Shown here: piece after piece, positions 20,665 through 27,871 of the stretch
How positions within the stretch are numbered: position 1 is the stretch's first letter
Layout of the letters: the number at the start of each line of letters is the position of its first letter
Assembly (NCBI GenBank): GCA_937898625.1
Contig: CALEJF010000035.1
Location: 8,620 to 72,619, forward strand
Length of the DNA stretch: 64,000 nucleotides
Reading direction: 5' to 3'
Origin: an uncultured Clostridia bacterium
GTDB taxonomy: Bacteria; Bacillota; Clostridia; Oscillospirales; Acutalibacteraceae
Made by a program: the position numbers and the translations under genes
Notes under the pieces: model-generated
What the model was told of the DNA's origin: nothing
Database searches by the model: none
The model's input: the letters and a program-made list of their open reading frames with translations, nothing else

Positions 20665-20688
20665 ATAAAAATCACCTATAAAAACAAA

Positions 20689-21408
20689 TTAATCTGTATA
20701 TGATATTGATATAAATCCATCATTTTTATCATTAACTTCAATTACATCATCACTGACAGGCAAAGAATTGGAATTATATTCGAATTCAACAGGAGTGAAT
20801 TCTGCTAAATCAGTATGTAAATTAATCAAATTAGAAGCAGAAGTGTTAAGTTTTGAACTAAGGGTATAAACATCCCTATGAAGTTGTTCAATAGATGAAT
20901 TAAATTTGTTAGAAATTATATCAACATCTCTTAAAAGTGCTTCAATTTCAAGACATTCTCGTTTTATGTCCTGTGATGCAACTGCACCAATGTCTTTTGC
21001 TTTTGAACGAGCATTTTCAACCAAATCGTCAGCATAGCGTCTTGCATCAATATAAACAGCACCAATCTGTTTTTCGGCTTTTTGAAGTTTTTCTGTTTTG
21101 TTATCAAAATCAACAAGTTTGTCAGTTAATTCCTTATTTTCATTAAGAGCTTTTTCAAGTTTTTCATTAAGTTCAATGTTTTCTTTTTCCTTAATAGCAA
21201 GAAGTTCATTAACTTCATTAAGTCTTTGGAGTTTTTCTGAAATCTCATCTAACTGTTCTCTTAATTCATTTGCCTCTTTTCTTTTTTCGTCAAGAAGCAT
21301 TCTTGTATCTGCAGTTTCACTCTGCAAATTCTCCACAAGAGCAAGAACATCTGATTTTTTAAATCCGCCAAAAATTGCTGTTTTCATAATAGTAACATCA
21401 TTTGCCAT
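20689..21408 (-). CDS. DivIVA-like coiled-coil protein
   Basis: A 239-aa protein. The N-terminal IFGGFKKSDVLALVENLQ resembles the short lipid-binding head of DivIVA/GpsB-type proteins. A long Glu/Lys/Leu-rich coiled coil follows (about residues 30-125), then a second helical part with DIKRECLEIEALL, then an acidic tail. DivIVA-type proteins mark curved membranes at poles and division sites. The match is to architecture and the FGGFKKSDV motif only, so the assignment is tentative. It is first in a two-gene operon with pcrA. AAAGGAATTTTTT precedes the ATG. Confidence 0.6.
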   Translation of the reverse strand: MANDVTIMKTAIFGGFKKSDVLALVENLQSETADTRMLLDEKRKEANELREQLDEISEKLQRLNEVNELLAIKEKENIELNEKLEKALNENKELTDKLVDFDNKTEKLQKAEKQIGAVYIDARRYADDLVENARSKAKDIGAVASQDIKRECLEIEALLRDVDIISNKFNSSIEQLHRDVYTLSSKLNTSASNLINLHTDLAEFTPVEFEYNSNSLPVSDDVIEVNDKNDGFISISYTD

Positions 21409-21443
21409 AATAAAAAATTCCTTTTTTGATTATTTACATTCAT

Positions 21444-21472
21444 ATTTTAACAGATAACTCAAAATAAAACAA
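21444..21472 (-). promoter_or_regulatory. Putative promoter of the coiled-coil gene and pcrA
   Basis: On the minus strand TTGTTT, 17 bp and TAAAAT lie about 35 bp upstream of the start. Confidence 0.5.
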
Positions 21473-21510
21473 CAAAAAATCAAAAATTTATCTATTAATG
21501 TAAAAATCAA

Positions 21511-21539
21511 TAGACAAATAGTGTAAAAAGTTGTAATAT
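21511..21539 (+). promoter_or_regulatory. Putative promoter of the alpha/beta hydrolase gene
   Basis: TAGACA, 17 bp and TAATAT lie 21 bp upstream of the ATG, followed by the strong ribosome binding site AAAGGAGGAG. Confidence 0.6.
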
Positions 21540-21560
21540 TGAGTAAAAGGAGGAGTCAAT

Positions 21561-22532
21561 ATGAAGAATAATAAAAAAACGATACTAAAAGTAGCAGGTA
21601 TTCTCGCTGCAACAGCCGGTACATCATATTTTATACTTGGTAATGCATTTTACTATGTTACGCTTACACGAAGCGGAATGGAAAATAAACATGTTGCTAA
21701 AATCGCAAGCGGTACAAAACAAAAGGATGCTGATAGACTTCGCCTTGATGAAATAAAAAAGCAAGGTAAAGAGTGGTTTGATAATGCAAAAAAAGAAAAA
21801 CTCGTTATAAAATCAACTAATAGAAATAAAAATTTACATGCTGATTATGTTTTCCCTGAAAATGAAAGCGATGTTTTTGTAATAGTAATTCACGGATATA
21901 CCTCTGAACCACGCGGAATGGGTATGTATGCAAGGAAATATCATGAATTAGGTTATAATGTACTTCTGCCAAGTCTTAATGGTCACGCAGATAGCGAACA
22001 AAATACTATCACAATGGGGTGGAAAGACAGACTTGATATTATTGATTGGATTAATTTTCTTGTAGAGAATTACCCAGAATCGAAAATTGTTCTTCATGGC
22101 GAATCTATGGGTGCTGCTACAACCATGATGGCAACCGGTGAAGATTTACCTGAAAATGTAAAAGTTGCCGTTGCAGATTGTGGTTTCACATCAGTTTGGG
22201 ACATTTTTAGTAATAAGATTAAAAATAATTTTCATATGCATATTTTCCCTACCCTGCATAGCGCAAATGTCGTTAACAAGCTTTATTCAGGATTTGATAT
22301 GAAAAAAGCATCTTCAATCGAACAAATAAAAAAATCAAAAACACCTACAATTTTTATTCACGGTGATAAAGATACATTTGTCCCGTATGAAATGCTTGAC
22401 AAGGTATACACGGCAGCTGCTTGTGAAAAAGAAAAAGTTACAATCGCAAATTCACCACACGCAAGAAATGCATGCGCTGACCCGGAATTGTATTGGAGTT
22501 CAATATGCAATTTTATTAACAGATACATATAG
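21561..22532 (+). CDS. Membrane-anchored alpha/beta hydrolase
   Basis: A 323-aa hydrolase with an N-terminal hydrophobic segment (about residues 9-34) that looks like an uncleaved anchor, placing the enzyme outside the membrane. The nucleophile elbow GESMG is at about 180-184, with oxyanion region HGYTSEPRGMG, acid HGDKDTFVP and catalytic histidine near NSPHARN. It fits the YqkD/Hydrolase_4-like group of unknown physiological substrate, perhaps an esterase or acylglycerol lipase. It has its own promoter and ends in a strong terminator shared with the convergent wall-hydrolase gene, so it is monocistronic. Confidence 0.85.
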   Translation: MKNNKKTILKVAGILAATAGTSYFILGNAFYYVTLTRSGMENKHVAKIASGTKQKDADRLRLDEIKKQGKEWFDNAKKEKLVIKSTNRNKNLHADYVFPENESDVFVIVIHGYTSEPRGMGMYARKYHELGYNVLLPSLNGHADSEQNTITMGWKDRLDIIDWINFLVENYPESKIVLHGESMGAATTMMATGEDLPENVKVAVADCGFTSVWDIFSNKIKNNFHMHIFPTLHSANVVNKLYSGFDMKKASSIEQIKKSKTPTIFIHGDKDTFVPYEMLDKVYTAAACEKEKVTIANSPHARNACADPELYWSSICNFINRYI

Positions 22533-22533
22533 A

Positions 22534-22566
22534 AAAAGGAACCGTAAAAAAATTACGGTTCCTTTT
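22534..22566. terminator. Bidirectional terminator
   Basis: AAAAGGAACCGTAA, five-base A loop, TTACGGTTCCTTTT: a perfect 14-bp stem between convergent genes. Confidence 0.92.
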
Positions 22567-22567
22567 T

Positions 22568-24361
22568 TTAAGCCTGACTAACAATTTTTAAAATATTTCT
22601 TGCATCAATTGCAGTTACTTTACCATCATTATTTATATCTGCATTTTTTATTTGACTTGCAGTTAAAGTTTTTTGACCGGCTGCAACTTGTAATGCCCAT
22701 CTTGCATCTATTGCTGTAACTTTTCCGTCTTCGTTAACGTCACCAAGCAAAGTATTGTTAACAGCTTTGCCACGAGTTACCTCTATGGTATATGTTCTAA
22801 CATCACCATTTTCTGCCTTAACATTAATCTTAATGTGATTAATCCCTTCCTTAATGGAAACACTTCCAATGCCTGTAACAGTTGCTTTTGAATTAACCGT
22901 TTTAGCTGATATGGTAATTGATGATACATTGCTTGCTACTGATAATGAATACCCTGATGTTTTAGCACCATCAAAATTCAATTTATAACCCTCAATTGTA
23001 AGTGAACTTAGCCAGTTATTAGGACTTGCGTTAGATGCAACAGGAAGTTCACACGCTTTAGCAGGCATATTTCTATAATATGGAATAATAAATGTAAAAC
23101 TATGGTCTAAAATTCCTAAATTGGAATATGTCTTTTTAATATGAGATGCCTCTGTTGCAGGAGCAGTTATGTTAGCCATATACTGATGATTCCAGTTTTT
23201 ATTAACAACATTAAATTTTTGATAATACAATGTATCCTGATTATTGTTAATATATCCGTTACCTATCCATTTTGCTCCGCCAACAATTGCTTTATAAGGT
23301 GAGTTCCATGGTAACATATATTTTGATTTTTCAGATTCAGATGCATTAACACCGGACGCATATTTTAGACCTTCGCCAATTGGGTTGCTACCAGAAACGG
23401 CTTGGATATTATAAAAGTTATAGTATCCTTTGTATCCTGGATATGTACCGCTTGTTGAACCACTTCCCGAGCTTCCTACTTCCTGAATTGTTCTAGAAGC
23501 TAAATGGAAAGGACTTACACCTGAAATCCTTGCAGCATCAATGTATGCCTGAGCATATGAAACTTTGTTGCCATTAGTATCTGTAATTGTTTTGCCTTCC
23601 ATAAATGAGCCTTTTAAAATCTTTTCAACTCCATCTATTGTCTGAGTTTTTTCATCATAGGACAATGCCTCAAACATAAAGATATTCTCTTCGTTAAAGA
23701 AATTTCGTGGGTCCATATAATGCTGAATTGTTTTATCGTTGGCGTGATACCACCCACCACTATCTGTTGCAATCCAAGTATCAGTTGCCCAATTGTAGCA
23801 GTCAGTTTCAGTTGAACGATATGACAAAGGGAATGTCTTGTAAATCATACTTTTTTTACGGTCACCTTGGGCATCGTTTGACACTAATGTTGACCATTCA
23901 ATTCCTGTATCATAAAACTTAAATGTCCAATTAGGATGAGCAGAGGCAATCCCCGCAATATAGTCTTTATATATTTCAGGAACATCCTCAGGCAAGTCAA
24001 TATCCCCCGTCGGAGTATTAACAACCCTCACATAAGCAGAATAAACATATCCTTCAAATTCGATACCATCATATTTAAATTTGATGTGATGCCAAGTTTT
24101 ATAGTTTGTATCGCCTTCGCTATCAACTGTTTCAATAATTGAAACTTCGTGGCCTGAATCTAACATAATATTACTGCCATTATGTTTAAGCTTATTATCC
24201 TTGGTAGTTGTTGGACTTTTTCTAACAAAAACATTATCATCATTAATATAACCTTTTTTTATTTCGGAATTAGCATAAGCTACAAAGAAGCCAGAAAAAG
24301 AAAGTATAGTAGATATTACCAATACAAGGGATATAAGTTTTTTAATAAACTTACAACTCAA
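22568..24361 (-). CDS. Secreted N-acetylglucosaminidase with SH3, cadherin-like and dockerin domains
   Basis: A 597-aa exported wall hydrolase. Order: signal peptide (about 1-31, ending VAYA); bacterial SH3 domain (VFVRKSPTT onward); glucosaminidase domain with SRTIQEVGSSG holding the likely catalytic glutamate; a cadherin-like beta-sandwich (WLSSLTIEG to TYTIEVTRG); and a C-terminal type I dockerin of two calcium-binding repeats (GDVNEDGKVTAIDAR, ADINNDGKVTAIDAR). The dockerin predicts docking onto a cohesin scaffold. Start: the frame opens at 24421, but that TTG is the -35 of a promoter. The TTG at 24359-24361, seven bases after AAGGATGT, gives a normal signal peptide. GTG at 24370 is the alternative. 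Confidence 0.85.
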   Translation of the reverse strand: MSCKFIKKLISLVLVISTILSFSGFFVAYANSEIKKGYINDDNVFVRKSPTTTKDNKLKHNGSNIMLDSGHEVSIIETVDSEGDTNYKTWHHIKFKYDGIEFEGYVYSAYVRVVNTPTGDIDLPEDVPEIYKDYIAGIASAHPNWTFKFYDTGIEWSTLVSNDAQGDRKKSMIYKTFPLSYRSTETDCYNWATDTWIATDSGGWYHANDKTIQHYMDPRNFFNEENIFMFEALSYDEKTQTIDGVEKILKGSFMEGKTITDTNGNKVSYAQAYIDAARISGVSPFHLASRTIQEVGSSGSGSTSGTYPGYKGYYNFYNIQAVSGSNPIGEGLKYASGVNASESEKSKYMLPWNSPYKAIVGGAKWIGNGYINNNQDTLYYQKFNVVNKNWNHQYMANITAPATEASHIKKTYSNLGILDHSFTFIIPYYRNMPAKACELPVASNASPNNWLSSLTIEGYKLNFDGAKTSGYSLSVASNVSSITISAKTVNSKATVTGIGSVSIKEGINHIKINVKAENGDVRTYTIEVTRGKAVNNTLLGDVNEDGKVTAIDARWALQVAAGQKTLTASQIKNADINNDGKVTAIDARNILKIVSQA

Positions 24362-24392
24362 ATTATTCACATCCTTATTAAATATCTTCTTT

Positions 24393-24421
24393 ATTCTACC
24401 AAAAAATGAAATAATCGTCAA
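24393..24421 (-). promoter_or_regulatory. Sigma-A promoter of the dockerin wall hydrolase
   Basis: TTGACG (24421-24416), 17 bp and TAGAAT (24398-24393) on the minus strand. The -35 starts at the stop codon of the upstream lipoprotein gene. Its presence shows that the apparent upstream TTG start of the hydrolase is not used. Confidence 0.8.
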
Positions 24422-25626
24422 GAATCATATATTTCCAATTGTTTAATAATATCTTTTCTTTCTTCAATCAACATTATATTATTACTATTCTTTGTCAAAG
24501 ATGATAACGAATAAAAGGAAATACCGCCAACGGAATTGTCAAGTGAGTCCTTAATCTGCCGAGATATGATGTCTGAATTATTTATCCATTCTTCCTTGCC
24601 GGATTTTGCAAATAAATCTTCCTCACCAGATTTATATATACCTAACCCAATTATTAATTTTGAATTATCATTACATATTTCAATCCAATCATTTAACACA
24701 TTTTTAAATGGCATACTATCATTTGTATAGCCAAAATATAACTGAGGTATAATATAATCAGCGTAGCCGTCACAATTCAACCATAATTCTATATCGGCAT
24801 ATAATTCATTATAATTCTTGTAAATATCTCCACCGGGACTTACAGAAAAACATATATCAACATTAAAACTCTTAACTAATGAATATATGGATGATATTAG
24901 TGTATTAACATTATGTCGTCTAAAATCTTCCAAATCTAATGGACCTTTTTGTTTTTTATATTCTTTAAAAATCTCTTTATCAATATTTTCGGATGATGTG
25001 GGATAAAAATAATCATCAATATGAATTCCATCCACTTTATAATTATCAAGAATTTCTCTTATACCGTCTAAAATATACTTTTGAACATCTGAATACGCAG
25101 GGTTATAATATATGCAATCATCAGTAATTATTATTTTTTCTTTTTCATCATTCTTTAGAATTCTATATGCTAAAGTTTGTTTATTAATTAAGGATGTATC
25201 CGAATCATTTCTTATCCTATATGGATTAATCCAGGCATGTACTTTTACATCGAATTCTTTGCATATATCTATAAATTCTTGTAAAACATCAAATTTCAAA
25301 CTACCATTTTCATCATCACAATAACTACTTACGGGATAAATCTCTGATTTATAAAAGCAATCATCAAATGCTCTCATATGAATAAAAATTGTATTTATTC
25401 TATACTCTTTTAGCATACTGATTTTTTCATATACTAAATTTTCGAATTCATTTTCTTCGTTAGAAGCATCAACAAGTTCTTTTATTTCCTGATATGTAAT
25501 CCATGTGGCAACTATCTTTTTATTGTGTGTCATATCTACAACGTTTTCTTGAATTATGTTATCCTGCTTTAAGCAAGAGCATAATAAAATTAATAATGTG
25601 ATAATAACTAAAAATATTTTTTTCAA
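24418..25626 (-). CDS. GHL10-type glycosyl-hydrolase-like lipoprotein
   Basis: A 402-aa predicted lipoprotein. After MKKIF and a hydrophobic stretch, the lipobox LCSC places the lipid-modified cysteine at residue 18. The rest is a TIM-barrel of the glycosyl hydrolase-like 10 family (older name DUF187). It includes the strands NTIFIHMRAF, KVHAWINPYRI, VDGIHIDDYFYP, ICFSVSPGG and DYIIPQLYFGY. The family acts on unknown carbohydrate, possibly wall or exopolysaccharide. The TTG at 25624-25626 follows AAAGGTGAG and gives a normal lipoprotein signal; the longer frame adds 12 residues. It is divergent from the perR-like gene. Confidence 0.85.
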   Translation of the reverse strand: MKKIFLVIITLLILLCSCLKQDNIIQENVVDMTHNKKIVATWITYQEIKELVDASNEENEFENLVYEKISMLKEYRINTIFIHMRAFDDCFYKSEIYPVSSYCDDENGSLKFDVLQEFIDICKEFDVKVHAWINPYRIRNDSDTSLINKQTLAYRILKNDEKEKIIITDDCIYYNPAYSDVQKYILDGIREILDNYKVDGIHIDDYFYPTSSENIDKEIFKEYKKQKGPLDLEDFRRHNVNTLISSIYSLVKSFNVDICFSVSPGGDIYKNYNELYADIELWLNCDGYADYIIPQLYFGYTNDSMPFKNVLNDWIEICNDNSKLIIGLGIYKSGEEDLFAKSGKEEWINNSDIISRQIKDSLDNSVGGISFYSLSSLTKNSNNIMLIEERKDIIKQLEIYDS

Positions 25627-25652
25627 AATCTCACCTTTTTTCAAAAAATATA

Positions 25653-25680
25653 TTGACAACATATTTTTTTATGTTATAAT
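25653..25680 (+). promoter_or_regulatory. Consensus sigma-A promoter of perR-rubrerythrin
   Basis: Perfect TTGACA (25653-25658) and perfect TATAAT (25675-25680) with a 16-bp spacer. Such strength without control would be surprising, which fits the operator immediately downstream. Confidence 0.9.
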
Positions 25681-25682
25681 AA

Positions 25683-25697
25683 CAGTAATCATTACTG
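25683..25697. promoter_or_regulatory. Palindromic operator, PerR/Fur-box-like
   Basis: CAGTAATCATTACTG is a perfect 15-bp palindrome starting two bases after the -10 element and covering the transcription start. The overlapping stretch TTATAATAACAGTAA (25674-25688) also resembles the PerR box TTATAATNATTATAA. Autoregulation by the Fur-family protein encoded 18 bp downstream is the natural reading. The palindrome is seen; the binding is inferred. Confidence 0.7.
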
Positions 25698-25714
25698 ATA
25701 GCGAGGTGAATAAA

Positions 25715-26095
25715 ATGGCAATTGAGAGAAAAAGTAAACAGCGTGATGCAATAATCAATAATTTGTGTTCTCGTTATGACCACCCTACGGCTATGGAGCT
25801 TTATCTTTCAGTTCGTGAGGTCATTCCAAATCTCAGTTTAGGTACTTTATACAGAAATCTTTCTCAACTTGAAGAAAGTGGAATGGTTTTAAGAATTCCT
25901 GATGGTACTACTGACCGTTTTGATGGAAATGTTAATCCTCACGCCCATTTTAAATGTGTCACCTGTGGTAAAGTGTATGATTTGATGTCATTCAAAAATG
26001 ACTCCGTCACCTTCTCTGACGAAATAATTAGCAAAGTAATCAATTACAGTTTAATGGCTTTTGGCGAATGCAAATACTGTAATAAAATAAATTAA
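25715..26095 (+). CDS. perR: Fur-family regulator, PerR-like
   Basis: A 126-aa metal-dependent repressor. The winged helix covers residues 1-75. Four cysteines (C81, C84, C119, C122) form the structural zinc site. H23, D70, H76, H78 and D89 lie where PerR places its regulatory Fe/Mn ligands. An Asp rather than Glu at the last position favours PerR over Fur. PerR loses DNA binding when peroxide oxidises the iron-site histidines. The downstream gene is a peroxide-reducing rubrerythrin 26 bp away, which fits. Start: ATG at 25715 with GAGGTGA six bases upstream; the longer frame runs through the promoter and is not coding. Confidence 0.88.
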   Translation: MAIERKSKQRDAIINNLCSRYDHPTAMELYLSVREVIPNLSLGTLYRNLSQLEESGMVLRIPDGTTDRFDGNVNPHAHFKCVTCGKVYDLMSFKNDSVTFSDEIISKVINYSLMAFGECKYCNKIN

Positions 26096-26121
26096 AATTA
26101 TATTTTTGGAGGAAAAAAGAA

Positions 26122-26667
26122 ATGAAAAAATTTGTATGTTCAGTATGTGGTTATGTTCACGAAGGAGATTCAGCACCAGAAAGATGCCCACAATGTAAAG
26201 TTCCTGCTGATAAGTTCAATGAAATTAAAGAAGACGAAAGAACTTGGGCAGCAGAACATGTTGTAGGCGTTGCAAAAGGTGTTTCAGAAGATATCATTAT
26301 GGACCTTAGAGCAAACTTTGAAGGCGAATGTTCAGAAGTTGGTATGTACCTTGCTATGGCAAGAGTTGCACATCGTGAAGGTTATCCTGAAATCGGTCTT
26401 TATTGGGAAAAAGCTGCCTGGGAAGAAGCAGAACATGCTGCTAAATTCGCAGAACTTCTTGGTGAAGTTGTAACAGACAGCACAAAGAAAAACCTTGAAA
26501 TGAGAGTTGACGCTGAAAACGGTGCAACAGCAGGTAAATTTGACCTTGCAAAACGCGCTAAAGAACAAGGTCTTGATGCAATCCACGATACTGTTCATGA
26601 AATGGCTCGTGACGAGGCAAGACATGGCAAGGCTTTTGAAGGTCTTCTTAAGAGATATTTTGCATAA
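26122..26667 (+). CDS. rbr: Reverse rubrerythrin
   Basis: A 181-aa peroxide/oxygen-reducing protein with reversed domain order. The rubredoxin iron site comes first (C6, C9, C22, C25 in CSVC...CPQC). The ferritin-like diiron domain follows, with EEAEHA and DEARHG as E-x-x-H ligand pairs and earlier glutamates in FEGECSE. Reverse rubrerythrins of clostridia take electrons from NADH via rubredoxin reductase and rubredoxin and confer tolerance to oxygen and peroxide. TTTTTGGAGGA is a strong ribosome binding site. It is higher in G+C than its neighbours, as expected for a highly expressed gene. Probably co-transcribed with perR and PerR-repressed (inference). A terminator follows. Confidence 0.95.
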   Translation: MKKFVCSVCGYVHEGDSAPERCPQCKVPADKFNEIKEDERTWAAEHVVGVAKGVSEDIIMDLRANFEGECSEVGMYLAMARVAHREGYPEIGLYWEKAAWEEAEHAAKFAELLGEVVTDSTKKNLEMRVDAENGATAGKFDLAKRAKEQGLDAIHDTVHEMARDEARHGKAFEGLLKRYFA

Positions 26668-26684
26668 TCTAATATAGAATTAAT

Positions 26685-26719
26685 AAAATGCAGGTATAGC
26701 TTCTATATCTGCATTTTTA
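26685..26719 (+). terminator. Terminator of the perR-rubrerythrin operon
   Basis: AAAATGCAGGTATAG and CTATATCTGCATTTT form a 15-bp stem with one G-U pair and a short loop, followed by T residues. Confidence 0.85.
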
Positions 26720-26742
26720 TATGTGTTTGAATTTAAATAAAC

Positions 26743-26771
26743 TTGACAACATTTTCAATTTTTAGTATATT
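26743..26771 (+). promoter_or_regulatory. Sigma-A promoter of the AbrB-type gene
   Basis: TTGACA (26743-26748), a 17-bp spacer and TATATT (26766-26771). A start codon placed at 26743 would fall on this -35 element. Confidence 0.85.
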
Positions 26772-26789
26772 TGTTTTGTCAGAAAACAA
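26771..26789. promoter_or_regulatory. Inverted repeat at the transcription start of the AbrB-type gene
   Basis: TTGTTTT, five bases, AAAACAA: a perfect 7-bp inverted repeat directly after the -10 element. It is a candidate autoregulatory operator. AbrB-type proteins often repress themselves, but their sites are loosely defined. Confidence 0.4.
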
Positions 26790-26814
26790 AATTCGACAAG
26801 AAAATGGTGATAAT

Positions 26815-27048
26815 ATGCTTTATGGTACAGTTAAAACTGTTGACCACGCCGGAAGAATTGTTCTTCCAAAGGAATATCGTAAGAAAATGAATATTAATCC
26901 CGGCACTAAAGTTGTTTTATTTGAAAATGACGGAAAACTGACTATGGAAGTTGTGACTCCAAAATGCAAACTATGTGGCACGGGTGAAAAGGTAAATGAA
27001 GAACTTTCTCTCTGTGAAGAATGCATTGAAAAAGTAAAAAAATATTAA
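26815..27048 (+). CDS. AbrB/SpoVT-type transition regulator with a zinc ribbon
   Basis: A 77-aa DNA-binding protein. Residues 5-48 match the swapped-hairpin AbrB fold (VDHAGRIVLPKEYRKKMNI). The C-terminus carries CKLC (51-54) and CEEC (67-70), a likely zinc site. AbrB-family regulators control transition-phase and sporulation genes. I choose the ATG at 26815 because the longer frame starts on the -35 hexamer. The ribosome binding site ATGGTGAT is modest. It has its own promoter and terminator, so it is monocistronic. Confidence 0.85.
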   Translation: MLYGTVKTVDHAGRIVLPKEYRKKMNINPGTKVVLFENDGKLTMEVVTPKCKLCGTGEKVNEELSLCEECIEKVKKY

Positions 27049-27054
27049 AAATTT

Positions 27055-27080
27055 AGACCGGTTGTTACACCGGTCTTTTT
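27055..27080. terminator. Terminator after the AbrB-type gene
   Basis: AGACCGG, 8-base loop, CCGGTCT, then TTTT. It also lies just past the end of the convergent small gene. Confidence 0.85.
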
Positions 27081-27085
27081 GTTGC

Positions 27086-27301
27086 CTATAAACTCTCCAT
27101 AAAAAGTTCAAGGAGAATTTTAAAACATTTAAGAGAGACATTTTCCTCGTTAAGAAATGAAACAAATTTTTCCAATTCATTGTCAAATGTGGTAATATCC
27201 TCAAAAACATAAGTATTTTGTTGGTCTTTTGCCACAATGCCGAGGGTATCATAGACTTCTCCCTCAATCTCAACTTTGTGAGAGAATATCTCGTATTTCA
27301 T
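27086..27301 (-). CDS. Small conserved-type protein, function unknown
   Basis: A 71-aa protein opening MKYEIFSHKVEIEGEVYDTLGI and ending in a leucine-rich helix. It has a good ribosome binding site (GAGGAAG six bases before ATG) and lies between terminators, so it is a real gene. It resembles small Firmicutes proteins classed as DUF6514, but this is from memory of the pattern and is tentative. The frame is acidic and soluble, with a likely beta-rich first half (response to a small ligand or protein partner cannot be judged). Confidence 0.65.
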   Translation of the reverse strand: MKYEIFSHKVEIEGEVYDTLGIVAKDQQNTYVFEDITTFDNELEKFVSFLNEENVSLKCFKILLELFMESL

Positions 27302-27337
27302 TATTTACTTCCTCGTAAAAAAGTTTTAGATTAAAAA

Positions 27338-27399
27338 CAACCCCTGTAATTAGAATATATTATGACGCAATTTTTTAAGGAGACTAATTACAGAGGTTG
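27338..27399 (-). terminator. Long-loop hairpin ending the ECF sigma module
   Basis: CAACCCCTGTAATTAG (27338-27353) and CTAATTACAGAGGTTG (27384-27399) form a 16-bp stem with one mismatch and a 30-base loop. Read on the minus strand it is followed by TTTTT. The loop is unusually long for a plain terminator. Confidence 0.7.
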
Positions 27400-27411
27400 C
27401 TTTTTGACTAA

Positions 27412-27819
27412 TTAATCCGGATAATCGTATTTAATGTGTTGTTCGTTGCCAGCAATACAAGTTACTTTTATTCTGTAATTTGCAAATACATTAATAAGTC
27501 TTGTTTCTTCAAGACTAACATATGTACCATTTCCGAACTTTGTCCAAGTTTCGATTGTTTCGTAACCTGATGATTTTTCTTTTTGCAATTCAATTTTTAT
27601 ATAAAGTGTAGTATCAAATTTTGATGAAAGTGATACTGATGATGTCGAAGTCAAACCACTGATTGTAAATGATGTTGCCACGCCATCAATAACTGACCAA
27701 CGAGGCATAATTGTATTTTCCTCTTCAACATTTTCTGCAAAAATATTAATTGCAAAAACTGAAAATAGCATTGTAAGAACTAAAACAATACTAATACTTT
27801 TCTTGATAATATTTGACAT
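27412..27819 (-). CDS. Small secreted protein, third gene of the ECF sigma module
   Basis: A 135-aa exported protein. A signal peptide spans about residues 1-28 (MSNIIKKSISIVLVLTMLFS, then AINIFAEN). After an acidic linker comes a Ser/Thr-rich beta-type region beginning IMPRWSVIDGVATSFTISG. No catalytic motif is seen. It may belong to the DUF6147 group of small secreted Firmicutes proteins, a tentative match. The longer frame starts inside the upstream gene; the ATG at 27817-27819 has GGGGGTGA upstream and gives the clean signal peptide. It lies 52 bp after the DUF4367 gene and is probably a target or effector of the module (inference). Confidence 0.75.
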   Translation of the reverse strand: MSNIIKKSISIVLVLTMLFSVFAINIFAENVEEENTIMPRWSVIDGVATSFTISGLTSTSSVSLSSKFDTTLYIKIELQKEKSSGYETIETWTKFGNGTYVSLEETRLINVFANYRIKVTCIAGNEQHIKYDYPD

Positions 27820-27871
27820 ATTTTCACCCCCTTTAACTACTAAATCGTAATTAAAAGGGTTTTTGTTACCA

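Noticed and set aside
24362..24421. Twenty-residue N-terminal extension of the wall hydrolase
   Set aside because: It overlaps a promoter, lacks a ribosome binding site and would spoil the signal peptide.
25556..25714. Extension of the perR-like frame to 25556
   Set aside because: It crosses the consensus promoter and the operator and has no ribosome binding site; the ATG at 25715 does.
26743..26814. Longer frame of the AbrB-type gene starting with TTG at 26743
   Set aside because: That TTG is the first base triplet of a TTGACA -35 element with a TATATT -10 17 bp on; the AbrB fold begins at the ATG at 26815.
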